Assembly (NCBI RefSeq): GCF_021531815.1
Contig: NZ_JADYUM010000005.1
Span: 1-64,000 of the forward strand
From: Pseudoflavonifractor phocaeensis
GTDB taxonomy: Bacteria; Bacillota; Clostridia; Oscillospirales; Oscillospiraceae
Direction of reading: 5' to 3'
DNA length: 64,000 nucleotides
The translations under genes were made by a program, and so were the position numbers. Every line of letters begins with the position of its first letter. Positions within the stretch are counted from its first letter, which is position 1. A model generated the notes under the pieces. The model saw nothing but the letters and a program-made list of their open reading frames with translations, did not search any database and had not been told where the DNA came from. Below, piece by piece: positions 15,546 through 24,476 of this stretch.

Positions 15546-16847
15546 ATGAGCTCCTGCGAATTGCTGCTGCGGACCTTGCGTGCCGGGGAACACGACCGGA
15601 CGCTGGCCGGACTGTACGCCTTGGACGGTACACAGTCCAGTCTGGAGGCCGCCCGGGCGCGGGCTGTCCATGTGGTGGAACGCTTTCAGGAATCCTTTGC
15701 GCCGGAGGAGACGGTCCAGGCGGCCCTGTTTACCGGCCCCGGCCGCACGGAGATCGGCGGCAACCACACCGACCACCAGCACGGCCATGTGCTGTGCGGC
15801 AGCGTGGACCTGGACATGCTGGCCTGTGCCTCGGCCAATGGCCTGCGGATGATCCGCATCGTCTCCGAGGGCTATCCCGCGCTGAAGGTGGATCTGGACC
15901 GGCTTTTCCCCCAGGACGGAGAGAAAAATACCTCTGCCGCCCTGGTGCGGGGGGTGGCCGCCAAGATTCAGGAATTGGGTTATCCCGTCTCCGGGTTTGA
16001 CGCCTATGTGACCTCCACCGTCCTGTCCGGTTCCGGCCTGTCCTCCTCCGCCGCTTACGAAGTGCTGGTGGGGAACATCCTGAACTATTTTTGCTGCGGC
16101 GGTGCGCTGGACCCCGTCCAGATCGCCAAGATCGGCCAGTACGCCGAAAACGTGTTTTTCGGCAAGCCCTGCGGCCTGATGGACCAGATGGGCTCCTCCG
16201 TGGGCGGGGCCGTGGCCATCGATTTTGCCGACCCCGCGGCCCCGGTGGTGAAGAAGGTGGACTTTGATTTCTCAAAGTCGGGCCACGCCCTGTGTATCGT
16301 GGATACCGGCTCCTGCCACGCCGACCTCACCGACGATTACGCTGACATTCCCGGGGAAATGGGTGCGGTAGCCGCCCACTTTGGGAAGAAACACCTGCGG
16401 GAGGTACCTGAGGAGGAGTTCCGTGCCAGTCTGCCCTCCCTGCGGGTGCGGTGCGGCGACCGGGCGGTGCTCCGGGCCATGCACTATTACGACGATGACC
16501 GCCGGGCGATCCAGGAGGCGCAGGCCCTGGAGGCGGGGGACTTTGCACAGTTCCTGGCCCTGGTCAACGCCTCCGGCGTCTCCTCCGCCCTCCACCTCCA
16601 GAACACCTGGGCCATCGCCGATCCCAGACAGCAGGCCATCCCTGTGGCCCTGGCGGTGGGCCAGGAGCTGCTGGAGGGGACCGGGGCCATCCGGGTCCAC
16701 GGCGGCGGCTTTGCCGGCACCATCCAGGCCTTTGTCCCCAATGAGAAGTTGGACCACTTCAAGACCGGCATAGAGGCCCTGCTGGGCCCTGGCAAGTGCC
16801 ATATCCTCCACATCCGTCCTCAGGGCGGCTGCGTGGTCATCGCGTAA
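15546..16847 (+). CDS. galK: Galactokinase
   Basis: GalK phosphorylates alpha-D-galactose to galactose 1-phosphate in the Leloir pathway. The 433-residue protein has the galactokinase signature GRTEIGGNHTDHQHG near 62-76 and the GHMP ATP-binding motif GSGLSSSAAYE near 160-170. The C-terminal GHMP motif is GGGFAGTIQAF. It is about 40 residues longer than typical enteric GalK, mainly at the N-terminus. The ATG follows GAGGTGACGCGAT. It is the first gene of galK-galE-galT, directly downstream of the operator-promoter at 15484-15513, with galE starting 29 nt after its stop. Confidence 0.95.
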   Translation: MSSCELLLRTLRAGEHDRTLAGLYALDGTQSSLEAARARAVHVVERFQESFAPEETVQAALFTGPGRTEIGGNHTDHQHGHVLCGSVDLDMLACASANGLRMIRIVSEGYPALKVDLDRLFPQDGEKNTSAALVRGVAAKIQELGYPVSGFDAYVTSTVLSGSGLSSSAAYEVLVGNILNYFCCGGALDPVQIAKIGQYAENVFFGKPCGLMDQMGSSVGGAVAIDFADPAAPVVKKVDFDFSKSGHALCIVDTGSCHADLTDDYADIPGEMGAVAAHFGKKHLREVPEEEFRASLPSLRVRCGDRAVLRAMHYYDDDRRAIQEAQALEAGDFAQFLALVNASGVSSALHLQNTWAIADPRQQAIPVALAVGQELLEGTGAIRVHGGGFAGTIQAFVPNEKLDHFKTGIEALLGPGKCHILHIRPQGGCVVIA

Positions 16848-16876
16848 TCGAGTATTTGGAAAGGAAGGGTATTATT

Positions 16877-17866
16877 ATGGCGATTCTTGTGTTGGGCGGA
16901 GCCGGTTACATCGGCTCCCACACTGTGTATGAACTGATCGGTGCCGGCCGGGACGTGGTAGTGGCCGACAACCTGCTCACCGGCTTCCAGGAGGCCGTCC
17001 ACCCCAAGGCCCGGTTCTACCGGGCGGACATCCGGGACCGGCAGGCCATGGACCAGCTGTTTGAGCGGGAGCAGATCGAGGGCGTCATCCACTTTGCCGC
17101 CTCCTCCCAGGTGGGGGAGTCCATGTCTGACCCGCTGAAGTATTATGACAACAACCTGGGCGGCACCACCGTCCTCCTCCAGTCCATGGTGGCCCACGGG
17201 GTGGACAAGATCGTGTTCTCCTCCACCGCCGCCACCTACGGGGAGCCCGAGCGGGTGCCCATCCTGGAGACGGACAAGACCGTCCCCACCAACTGCTACG
17301 GCGAGACCAAGCTGGCCATGGAGAAGATGATGGCCTGGACCAGCCGGGCCCACGGCCTGCGCTATGTGGCCCTGCGGTACTTCAACGCCTGTGGCGCCCA
17401 TCCCTCCGGCCTGATCGGCGAGGCCCATGATCCCGAGACCCATCTGATCCCCGTCATCCTCCAGGTGCCCAACGGCAAGCGGGCGAAGATCTCCATCTTC
17501 GGCGACGACTACCCAACCAAGGACGGCACCTGCGTCCGGGACTACATCCATGTCTCCGACCTGGCCCAGGCCCATATCCTGGCCCTGGACTACCTGCTGG
17601 CCGGCGGGGAGAACAACGTGTTCAACCTGGGCAACGGCGTAGGCTTTACGGTGAAGGAGGTCATTGACGTGGCCCGGTCTGTCACCGGCCACCCCATTCC
17701 CGCCGAGACCTGCCCCCGCCGGGCCGGGGATCCCGCCCAGCTGGTGGCTTCCTCCGACAAGGCCAGGACCGTCCTGGGCTGGCAGCCCAAGTACGCCGAC
17801 CTGGAGACCATCGTCTCCTCCGCCTGGGCCTGGCACAAGAGCCACCCCAACGGCTACCACGCCTGA
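16877..17866 (+). CDS. galE: UDP-glucose 4-epimerase
   Basis: GalE interconverts UDP-galactose and UDP-glucose with bound NAD. The 329-residue short-chain dehydrogenase-type protein has the Rossmann motif GGAGYIGS at 7-14, the catalytic Ser in SSTAATYG and the YxxxK pair in NCYGETKLAMEK near 140. The C-terminal part matches the sugar-nucleotide-binding half (RRAGDPAQLVAS). The ATG at 16877 has AAGGAAGGG upstream. In-frame extension to 16796 would overlap galK and adds no family residues. It lies between galK and galT, completing the Leloir set. Confidence 0.96.
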   Translation: MAILVLGGAGYIGSHTVYELIGAGRDVVVADNLLTGFQEAVHPKARFYRADIRDRQAMDQLFEREQIEGVIHFAASSQVGESMSDPLKYYDNNLGGTTVLLQSMVAHGVDKIVFSSTAATYGEPERVPILETDKTVPTNCYGETKLAMEKMMAWTSRAHGLRYVALRYFNACGAHPSGLIGEAHDPETHLIPVILQVPNGKRAKISIFGDDYPTKDGTCVRDYIHVSDLAQAHILALDYLLAGGENNVFNLGNGVGFTVKEVIDVARSVTGHPIPAETCPRRAGDPAQLVASSDKARTVLGWQPKYADLETIVSSAWAWHKSHPNGYHA

Positions 17867-17890
17867 GAAGGACAATGAGGTGATTGAAAC

Positions 17891-19381
17891 ATGATCGACG
17901 CCGCTGTTTCCAAGCTGGCCACCTACGCCCTGCGCACCGGGCTGATCGAAGAAAATGAGTACACCTGGGCGGTCAACACCATCCTGGACGTTTTGAAGCT
18001 GGACGGCTATACCGACCCCGGCCAGGAGTGGGGGGACATTGAACTGGCTCCCGTCTTGGAAGAGTTGCTGGACGATGCCCACGCCCGGGGCGTGCTGGCG
18101 GAGAACTCCGTGGTCTACCGGGACCTGTTTGATACCGAGCTCATGGGCCGGCTGACGCCCCGTCCGGCTCAGGTGATCGGAAAATTCCAGGCCCTGTACC
18201 GGGAGGATCCCCAAAAGGCCACAGACTGGTATTACAAATTTTCCCAGGACACCAACTATATCCGCCGGGACCGAATCGCCAAGGACATGCAGTGGAAGGC
18301 GGAGACGGAGTACGGGGAGCTGGACATCACCATCAACCTGTCCAAGCCGGAAAAGGACCCCAAGGCCATTGCCGCTGCCCGGAACCTGCCCGCCTCCAGC
18401 TATCCCCGGTGCCAGCTGTGCGCCGAGAACGAGGGCTACGCCGGCCGGGTGAACCACCCCGCCCGTCAGAACCACCGCATCGTCCCCATCACCATCAACG
18501 GCTCCCCCTGGTTTTTGCAGTATTCCCCCTATGTGTACTACAACGAGCACTGCATCTGCCTGAACAGCGTCCATACCCCTATGAAGATCGACCGGGCCTG
18601 CTTCGGTAAGCTGCTGGACTTTGTCCGCCAGTTCCCCCATTATTTTGTGGGCTCCAATGCCGACCTGCCCATCGTGGGCGGTTCCATCCTGGCACACGAC
18701 CACTTCCAGGGCGGACGGTACACCTTCGCCATGGAGAAGGCCCCCGTGGAGACCCCCTTCACCTTCCCCGGATTTGAGGACGTGGAGGCGGGGATCGTCA
18801 AGTGGCCCATGTCGGTGGTGCGGATCGCCGGACAGGACCCGGAGCGGATGATCGAGCTGGCCGACCGCATCCTGAACGCCTGGCGGGGCTACACCGACGA
18901 GGCTGCCGTCATCTATGCCGAGACCGACGGAACCCCTCATAACACCATCACCCCCATCGCCCGCCGGAGAGGGGAGAAGTATGAGCTGGACTTGGTGCTG
19001 CGCAATAATCTGACCACGGAGGAGCACCCCCTGGGCCTGTACCATCCCCACGCTGAGCTCCACCACATCAAGAAGGAGAACATCGGCCTCATTGAGGTCA
19101 TGGGTCTGGCTGTCCTCCCCGCCCGGCTGAAGGAGGAGCTGGCGGCGGTGGCCGGCGCCCTGGTGTCCGGGGCCGACCTGCGCGCCCATGAACTGACAGA
19201 GAAGCACGCCGACTGGGCCGAGGGCTTCCGGGGCAAATACCACATCACCCGGGAAAACGCCCTGGAGGTGGTCCAGAAGGAGACGGGCCTGGTCTTTGCC
19301 AAGGTGCTGGAGCACGCCGGCGTCTACAAACGGGACCCGGAGGGCAAAGAGGCGTTTCTGCGGTTTCTGCATACGGTCTGA
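17891..19381 (+). CDS. galT: UDP-glucose--hexose-1-phosphate uridylyltransferase, Firmicutes type
   Basis: GalT transfers UMP from UDP-glucose to galactose 1-phosphate. This 496-residue protein belongs to the longer GalT class found in Firmicutes, not the 350-residue enteric class. Landmarks are YPRCQLCAENEGYAGR near 171-186 and GGSILAHDHFQGG near 260-272, where the HDHFQ replaces the HxHxQ of the enteric form and includes the uridylylated His. It starts 24 nt after galE behind GAGGTGATTG and is the last gene of the operon, followed by a terminator at 19389-19420. Confidence 0.95.
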   Translation: MIDAAVSKLATYALRTGLIEENEYTWAVNTILDVLKLDGYTDPGQEWGDIELAPVLEELLDDAHARGVLAENSVVYRDLFDTELMGRLTPRPAQVIGKFQALYREDPQKATDWYYKFSQDTNYIRRDRIAKDMQWKAETEYGELDITINLSKPEKDPKAIAAARNLPASSYPRCQLCAENEGYAGRVNHPARQNHRIVPITINGSPWFLQYSPYVYYNEHCICLNSVHTPMKIDRACFGKLLDFVRQFPHYFVGSNADLPIVGGSILAHDHFQGGRYTFAMEKAPVETPFTFPGFEDVEAGIVKWPMSVVRIAGQDPERMIELADRILNAWRGYTDEAAVIYAETDGTPHNTITPIARRRGEKYELDLVLRNNLTTEEHPLGLYHPHAELHHIKKENIGLIEVMGLAVLPARLKEELAAVAGALVSGADLRAHELTEKHADWAEGFRGKYHITRENALEVVQKETGLVFAKVLEHAGVYKRDPEGKEAFLRFLHTV

Positions 19382-19388
19382 ATTTTTC

Positions 19389-19420
19389 GGTCCCCGCTCG
19401 GTGAGCGGGGACCGGTTTCT
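19389..19420 (+). terminator. Intrinsic terminator of galKET
   Basis: GGTCCCCGCTC pairs perfectly with GAGCGGGGACC around a GGT loop, followed by GGTTTCTTT. The following 210 bp up to 19630 hold no gene that can be supported. Confidence 0.85.
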
Positions 19421-19630
19421 TTGTCCGGATGCCGGAAACCGAAGGGACGGCGGCCCCGGAACTTGCGGGCTTCTGCGGGGAAAAATGCCGGTGTGCCGCG
19501 GGAGCGGCAGAAAAATTTTCCCCGTCAAAAAGAATGAAAAACTTTGCTTTAAAGCGTTAAATTTTAAGATAAATGCAATAAAAACAAACAAAAGGTTATG
19601 ATAACAGAGGAAAACAGCCGGAAAAAATAG

Positions 19631-19659
19631 TTGACATGCGAAAAACATAGTGCTATGAT
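19631..19659 (+). promoter_or_regulatory. Promoter of the aromatic amino acid operon
   Basis: TTGACA (19631-19636), a 17-nt spacer and TATGAT (19654-19659) form a near-consensus promoter. Transcription should start near 19666, 15 nt before the leader peptide's ribosome site. Confidence 0.9.
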
Positions 19660-19695
19660 TGCCCTAGATTTTGAAGCGCGAAGGAGTCCCTGACC

Positions 19696-19809
19696 ATGCT
19701 GAATCTGTTTGCGGCTTACTTTTTTAGCTACTTTTACTTTTTTAGCTTTAGTGCTGACAAGGTAAAAGTGCTTTTTGCTGCAAATAATGGCGTGACCACC
19801 TTTGCGTGA
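19696..19809 (+). CDS. Phe/Tyr-rich leader peptide of the aro operon attenuator
   Basis: A 37-codon reading frame starts at ATG 19696 behind AAGGAG (19681-19686) and ends at TGA 19807-19809. Within LNLFAAYFFSYFYFFSFS there are seven Phe and three Tyr in 18 residues, just what a sensor of charged tRNA-Phe and tRNA-Tyr needs. It lies between a strong promoter and an intrinsic terminator in front of aroF. ACTTTTAC (19730-19737), inside the Tyr-Phe-Tyr codons, can pair with GTAAAAGT (19762-19769). GGTAAAAGTG (19761-19770) can instead pair with CACTTCACC (19846-19854) in the terminator. A ribosome stalled at Phe/Tyr codons would favour the second pairing and read-through. The pairing scheme is my inference. 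Confidence 0.85.
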   Translation: MLNLFAAYFFSYFYFFSFSADKVKVLFAANNGVTTFA

Positions 19810-19829
19810 CAGAAAAGGGATCATTTCAG

Positions 19830-19867
19830 GGCCTGCGGTGAAAAACACTTCACCGCAGGCCTTTTTT
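19830..19867 (+). terminator. Attenuator terminator before aroF
   Basis: GGCCTGCGGTGAA (19830-19842) pairs perfectly with TTCACCGCAGGCC (19849-19861), then TTTTTT. It stands 20 nt after the leader peptide stop and 48 nt before aroF. Confidence 0.95.
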
Positions 19868-19914
19868 CAAGCCTGTGGGTACCGTGAGGCCAACTTGGAA
19901 AGGAAGAGAATCAT

Positions 19915-20934
19915 ATGGTCATCATTGTAAAACCAGAGGCGAAGGAAGAACAGATCCAGGATCTGATGCACTGGATCGAGGCCCAGGGCCTTCGGACCCA
20001 TGTCTCCACCGGAGATTACACCACCATCATCGGCGTCATTGGCGACACCAGCCGGCTGGACGACGACCTGATCAACGGTCTGGGAATCGTCCAGGGCATC
20101 AAGCACGTCTCCGAACCTTATAAGAGTGCCAACCGGAAGTTCCACCCCATGGATTCCATCATCGAGGTGGGAGAACAGAAGCTGAAGGTGGGACATGGCA
20201 ATTTCGCCCTCATTGCCGGGCCCTGCTCTGTGGAGAGCGAGGAGCAGATCATCTCCGTGGCCAAAAGCGTCAAGGCCGCCGGAGCCACCATGCTCCGGGG
20301 CGGCGCTTTCAAGCCCCGCACGTCCCCTTACGACTTCCAGGGGCTGAAGGCAGACGGCATCGAGCTGCTGTTGGAGGCCAAGCGGGAGACCGGCCTGCCC
20401 ATCGTCACCGAGATCATGAACGCCAACCACCTGCCCCTGTTCGAGGAGGTGGACGTGATCCAGGTGGGAGCCCGGAACATGCAGAATTTCGAACTATTGA
20501 AGGAGCTGGGCCACATCAAAAAGCCCATTCTCATCAAGCGGGGCCTGGCCAATACCATCAAGGAACTGCTGATGAGCGCCGAGTACGTCATGTCCGGGGG
20601 CAATGAGAACATCATCCTCTGTGAGCGCGGCGTGCGCACCTTCGAAACGGCCACCCGGAACACCCTGGACCTGTCCGCCGTTTCCGTCCTCCATGAGCTG
20701 ACCCACCTGCCCGTCATCGTGGACCCCAGCCACGCCACCGGCGTGGCCCGGTATGTCAAGCCCATGGCCATGGCTGCCGCTGCCTGCGGAGCCGACGGCC
20801 TCATTATCGAGGTCCACAACGACCCGCCCCACGCCAAATGCGACGGGGCCCAGTCCCTCCGCCCGGAACAGTTCGAGGATGTAGCCAGGGCTGTCCGCGC
20901 CATCCGTTCCACCGTTCAGGAATTGGAAGGCTGA
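19915..20934 (+). CDS. aroF: 3-deoxy-7-phosphoheptulonate synthase
   Basis: This enzyme joins phosphoenolpyruvate and erythrose 4-phosphate, the first step of the shikimate pathway. The 339-residue protein is of the type I-beta (Thermotoga-like) class. An N-terminal ferredoxin-like regulatory domain at about 1-70, which in relatives binds Phe or Tyr, is followed by the barrel with LIAGPCSVES near 101-110, KPRTSPYDFQG near 125 and DPSHATG near 270. RBS GGAAAGGAAG precedes the ATG. It is the first gene behind the aromatic leader attenuator, so it is likely controlled both by attenuation and by feedback. Confidence 0.95.
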   Translation: MVIIVKPEAKEEQIQDLMHWIEAQGLRTHVSTGDYTTIIGVIGDTSRLDDDLINGLGIVQGIKHVSEPYKSANRKFHPMDSIIEVGEQKLKVGHGNFALIAGPCSVESEEQIISVAKSVKAAGATMLRGGAFKPRTSPYDFQGLKADGIELLLEAKRETGLPIVTEIMNANHLPLFEEVDVIQVGARNMQNFELLKELGHIKKPILIKRGLANTIKELLMSAEYVMSGGNENIILCERGVRTFETATRNTLDLSAVSVLHELTHLPVIVDPSHATGVARYVKPMAMAAAACGADGLIIEVHNDPPHAKCDGAQSLRPEQFEDVARAVRAIRSTVQELEG

Positions 20935-20972
20935 TTTCATAATTTACCGCTTTCAACAAGAGGATCAGAACC

Positions 20973-22031
20973 ATGACAACCATCACAGTAAAAGCCTCCC
21001 GGGCTTACGAAGTGAAGATCGCCCCCGGCCTGCTGGCCCGGGCCGGAGAACTGTCCGCTCCCCTCATCCAGGGCAGAGACGCGGTCATCGTCTCTGACAG
21101 CAACGTCTGGCCCCTCTACGGTCAGACGGTCCGCGACAGCTTGGAACAGGCGGGCTTTCGGGTGGATGCCTTCGTGTTCCCAGCGGGGGAGAGTTCCAAG
21201 ACCCCCCAGACCCTGGTGGAGCTGCTCACCTTCCTGGCCCGGAAGGGGCTGACCCGCTCCGACGCCCTGTTTGCCCTGGGGGGCGGAGTCACCGGGGATA
21301 TGGCGGGACTGGCCGCCTCCCTGTACCTGCGGGGCGTGCCCTGTGTCCAGCTGCCTACCTCGCTACTGGCCATGGTAGATTCCTCTGTGGGAGGTAAGAC
21401 CGCCGTGGACCTGCCGGAGGGAAAGAATCTGGTGGGTACCTTTACCCAGCCGCATCTGGTCCTGTGCGACACCGATGCCCTCAAAACCTTGTCCCCCGCC
21501 GTGGAGGCGGAGGGCTGGGCGGAGATCATCAAGTACGGCATGATCCGCAGCCGGAGGCTGCTGGATGTTCTGAGCGCCAACCCCGCCGGCAGCGAGATCG
21601 AGTGGGTCATCGCCCACTGTCTGGAGATCAAGCGGGACGTGGTGGCCTCCGACGAGCGGGACAACGCCGTCCGTCAGGTGCTGAACTTCGGCCACACCAT
21701 TGGCCACGCGATCGAGCGCTGCGGAGGCTATTCCATTTATCATGGGGAGGGGGTGGCCATGGGCATGGCCATCATGACCCGGGCCTGTGTCCGTATGGGC
21801 CTGTGTCCGGAGGAGTGCCGGACGGTGCTGGAAGATCTGCTGGACCGGTACCACCTGCCCAAGACCTGCGGGATGAAGCGGGAGGACCTGCTGGCGGCCG
21901 CCCGGGCGGACAAGAAGCGACGGGGCGAGACCATCACCCTGATCCAGCCCGAAGCACTGGGCAGCTGCATCCTGAACAAAACCGATTTTTCCCGGCTGGA
22001 CCGGGTACTGGAAGTGGGGATGGACCTATGA
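20973..22031 (+). CDS. aroB: 3-dehydroquinate synthase
   Basis: AroB turns DAHP into 3-dehydroquinate, the second step of the pathway, using NAD+ and a divalent metal. The 352-residue protein has the NAD loop GGGVTGDMAG near 103 and LPTSLLAMVDSSVGGKT near 130. Metal-site residues appear in EIIKYG, HTIGHAIE and YHGEGVAMGM. It follows aroF after 38 nt and overlaps aroA by 4 nt (ATGA), which implies translational coupling. Confidence 0.96.
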   Translation: MTTITVKASRAYEVKIAPGLLARAGELSAPLIQGRDAVIVSDSNVWPLYGQTVRDSLEQAGFRVDAFVFPAGESSKTPQTLVELLTFLARKGLTRSDALFALGGGVTGDMAGLAASLYLRGVPCVQLPTSLLAMVDSSVGGKTAVDLPEGKNLVGTFTQPHLVLCDTDALKTLSPAVEAEGWAEIIKYGMIRSRRLLDVLSANPAGSEIEWVIAHCLEIKRDVVASDERDNAVRQVLNFGHTIGHAIERCGGYSIYHGEGVAMGMAIMTRACVRMGLCPEECRTVLEDLLDRYHLPKTCGMKREDLLAAARADKKRRGETITLIQPEALGSCILNKTDFSRLDRVLEVGMDL

Positions 22032-23281
22032 GTACCGTGATCATTCGCCCCAAAACCCTGGCGGGGACGGTGGCCCCGCCCCCCAGCAAAAGCCAGGCTC
22101 ACCGCCTGATCATTTCCGCCGCCCTGGCCCGGGGGACCAGCACCATTCGGAACGTGGCCTTCTCCCAGGACATCGAGGCCACCCTCCGGTGTATGGAGGC
22201 CCTGGGGGCCTCATGGGAGCAGCCGGAGGAGGGCGTGATCCGGGTCACCGGGATCGGGGGAACAGTCCCCCGTGGTCCTGCCGGAGAGGAGCTTCCCGCC
22301 TTTGATTGCGGGGAGTCCGGTTCCACCCTCCGGTTCCTCATCCCCATCGCCCTGGCGGCGGCGGGGGGCGGACGGTTTACCGGCCGGGGACGGCTGATGG
22401 AACGGCCTCAAAAGCCCTACCTTGATCTGTTTGCGGAGAAGGGGATCTTTTACCGGCAAAAGGACGGCGTTCTCACCGTCCGGGGCCGGCTGGAGCCGGG
22501 GGAGTACCGCCTTCCGGGTAACGTGTCCAGCCAGTTTTTCACCGGCCTGCTCTTTGCATTGCCCCTGCTGGACGGCACGTCCACCATTGCCCCTACCACG
22601 GAGGTGGAGAGCTGGGATTACATCCTGATGACCATGGACGCGCTGATGGGGGCCGGGGTGGCGGTAATAGAGCCCCGGGAAAACCGGAATTGCTTTTCCA
22701 TCACTCCGTCCGCCTATGCTCCCTTTGATCGGACAGTTGAGGCCGACTGGTCCCAGGCGGGCTTCTGGTACGGGGCGCGGGTCCTGGGAAATCCGGTGGA
22801 AGTGACCGGGCTGAATGAAGAGTCCGCCCAGGGGGACCGTGTGGTAGCCGCTTACAGCGCCCGGCTGGCCCAGCCGGGAGACGTGGACATCGACGTGTCC
22901 CAGTGTCCCGACCTGGTGCCTCCGCTGGCCGTCATGGCGGCGGTGCGGCAGGGTACCACCCGGATCCTCAACGCCGCCCGGCTGCGCATCAAGGAGAGCG
23001 ACCGGCTGGCTTCCGTCACCGCCACCCTCAACGCCCTGGGGGCACAGGTGGAGGAGCACCCGGATAGCCTGACCATCCACGGCTTGGAACGTTTGGCTGG
23101 CGGCGCGGACATTGACTGTTGCAATGACCACCGGATCGCCATGATGGCAGCCATTGCCGCCACCCGCTGTGAACAGCCGGTCACCCTGCTGGGCGCCCAC
23201 TGTGTAAAAAAATCCTATCCCAACTTTTGGGAACATTACCGTATGTTAGGAGGGGACCTGGATGTCCTCGTATCTGGGTAA
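22028..23281 (+). CDS. aroA: 3-phosphoshikimate 1-carboxyvinyltransferase (EPSP synthase)
   Basis: AroA adds the enolpyruvyl group of PEP to shikimate 3-phosphate. The 417-residue protein has the N-terminal PPSKSQAHR with the substrate Lys and Ser, CGESGSTLRFL near 95-105, SSQFFTGLLFALPLL near 160, and RIKESDRLA near 320-328. The reading frame stays open far upstream into aroB, but the family N-terminus and the ATGA overlap place the start at 22028. It overlaps aroC by 20 nt. Glyphosate class cannot be judged safely by eye. Confidence 0.95.
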   Translation: MSTVIIRPKTLAGTVAPPPSKSQAHRLIISAALARGTSTIRNVAFSQDIEATLRCMEALGASWEQPEEGVIRVTGIGGTVPRGPAGEELPAFDCGESGSTLRFLIPIALAAAGGGRFTGRGRLMERPQKPYLDLFAEKGIFYRQKDGVLTVRGRLEPGEYRLPGNVSSQFFTGLLFALPLLDGTSTIAPTTEVESWDYILMTMDALMGAGVAVIEPRENRNCFSITPSAYAPFDRTVEADWSQAGFWYGARVLGNPVEVTGLNEESAQGDRVVAAYSARLAQPGDVDIDVSQCPDLVPPLAVMAAVRQGTTRILNAARLRIKESDRLASVTATLNALGAQVEEHPDSLTIHGLERLAGGADIDCCNDHRIAMMAAIAATRCEQPVTLLGAHCVKKSYPNFWEHYRMLGGDLDVLVSG

Positions 23282-24359
23282 AAATCTCCATGTCGCAATT
23301 TTCGGCCAGTCCCACTCGGAAGCCATCGGCGTCACGGTGGACGGCCTTCCCGCCGGAGAGGCGGTGGACTTGGAGGAGCTGGACCGCTTCCTTCAGCGCC
23401 GGGCCCCCGGCAGGACCGATACCTCCACGCCCAGGAAAGAGGCGGACAAGCCCCGTATCCTCTGCGGGCTGGCGGATGGCGTGACCTGCGGCGCGCCTTT
23501 GGCCGCTGTCATTGAGAACACCAACACCCGCTCCCGGGACTATGACAAGCTCAAGGATGTGCCCCGGCCCGGCCACGCCGACTACACCGCACAGGTGCGG
23601 TACGGCGGCTTCCAGGACGTGCGGGGGGGAGGCCATTTCTCCGGACGGCTCACCGCTCCCCTGTGTGTGGCCGGAGGGATCGCCCTCCAGATCCTGGCCC
23701 GGCGGGGCATCCAGGTGGCCGCCCACATCCTGAGGGTGGGAGAGGTGACTGACCGGCCCTTTGATCCCATGGGTGAGCAGGGAGAAACACTGGACCGGGT
23801 GCGCCGCGCCCCCTTCCCGGTTTTGGACCAGCAGGCGGGAGAACGGATGCGCAAGACCATCCTGGAGGCCCGGGAACAGCGGGACTCTGTGGGCGGTGTG
23901 GTGGAGTGTATGATCACCGGCCTGCCCGCCGGAGTGGGAGACCCCATGTTCGGCGGCATGGAGAGCAGAATGGCCTCGGTTCTTTTCGGCATCCCCGCCG
24001 TCAAAGGCGTGGAGTTCGGCTCCGGCTTCGGCGCGGCCCGGATGCGGGGCTCGGAGCACAACGACCCCTTCGGTATCGAGGGGGGACAGGTGGTGGCCCG
24101 GAGCAACCACGCCGGCGGAATCCTGGGCGGCATCACCAGCGGAATGCCCATCCTGTTCCGCTGTGCCTTTAAGCCCACCCCCTCCATCTCTAAGGAGCAG
24201 GACAGCGTGTCCCTGTCCCGGATGGAGCCGGAGAAGCTGGTGGTGGAGGGGCGTCACGACCCCTGCATCGTCCCCCGGGCGGTCCCGGTGGTGGAGGCCG
24301 CCGCCGCGCTGGTGGTGCTGGACGCCCTGCTGGACGGCCCGGCGAAAGTGGAATGGTAG
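23262..24359 (+). CDS. aroC: Chorismate synthase
   Basis: AroC makes chorismate from EPSP with reduced flavin as cofactor. The 365-residue protein has the family signatures GQSHSEAIGVTVDGLPAG near 14-31, RPGHADYT near 104 and the GGGHFSGR FMN-site region. AARMRGSEHNDPF near 260 and GGILGG follow near 285. The ATG lies inside the end of aroA (20-nt overlap) behind GTTAGGAGGGG, so the two are translationally coupled. Confidence 0.95.
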   Translation: MSSYLGKNLHVAIFGQSHSEAIGVTVDGLPAGEAVDLEELDRFLQRRAPGRTDTSTPRKEADKPRILCGLADGVTCGAPLAAVIENTNTRSRDYDKLKDVPRPGHADYTAQVRYGGFQDVRGGGHFSGRLTAPLCVAGGIALQILARRGIQVAAHILRVGEVTDRPFDPMGEQGETLDRVRRAPFPVLDQQAGERMRKTILEAREQRDSVGGVVECMITGLPAGVGDPMFGGMESRMASVLFGIPAVKGVEFGSGFGAARMRGSEHNDPFGIEGGQVVARSNHAGGILGGITSGMPILFRCAFKPTPSISKEQDSVSLSRMEPEKLVVEGRHDPCIVPRAVPVVEAAAALVVLDALLDGPAKVEW

Positions 24360-24476
24360 ATCACCGCGGCCATCGGCCGCCCCTTGGAACAGAATTTCCC
24401 GGGGGCGGCGGAACCCGGAACTTTAACAATACAAATCGGAAAAGCAGCCTGCCAATGTTTTAGGAGGAGATCAAAT

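Noticed and set aside
16820-19648. 942-codon open frame antisense to galE-galT
   Set aside because: It is the mirror of well-supported genes in GC-rich DNA. Its composition (Gly, His, Val, Gln runs) has no family motif.
21464-23281. 605-codon frame joining the end of aroB with aroA
   Set aside because: The first part is the aroB region read in another frame. AroA starts at 22028 with its family N-terminus, so it is not a fusion protein.
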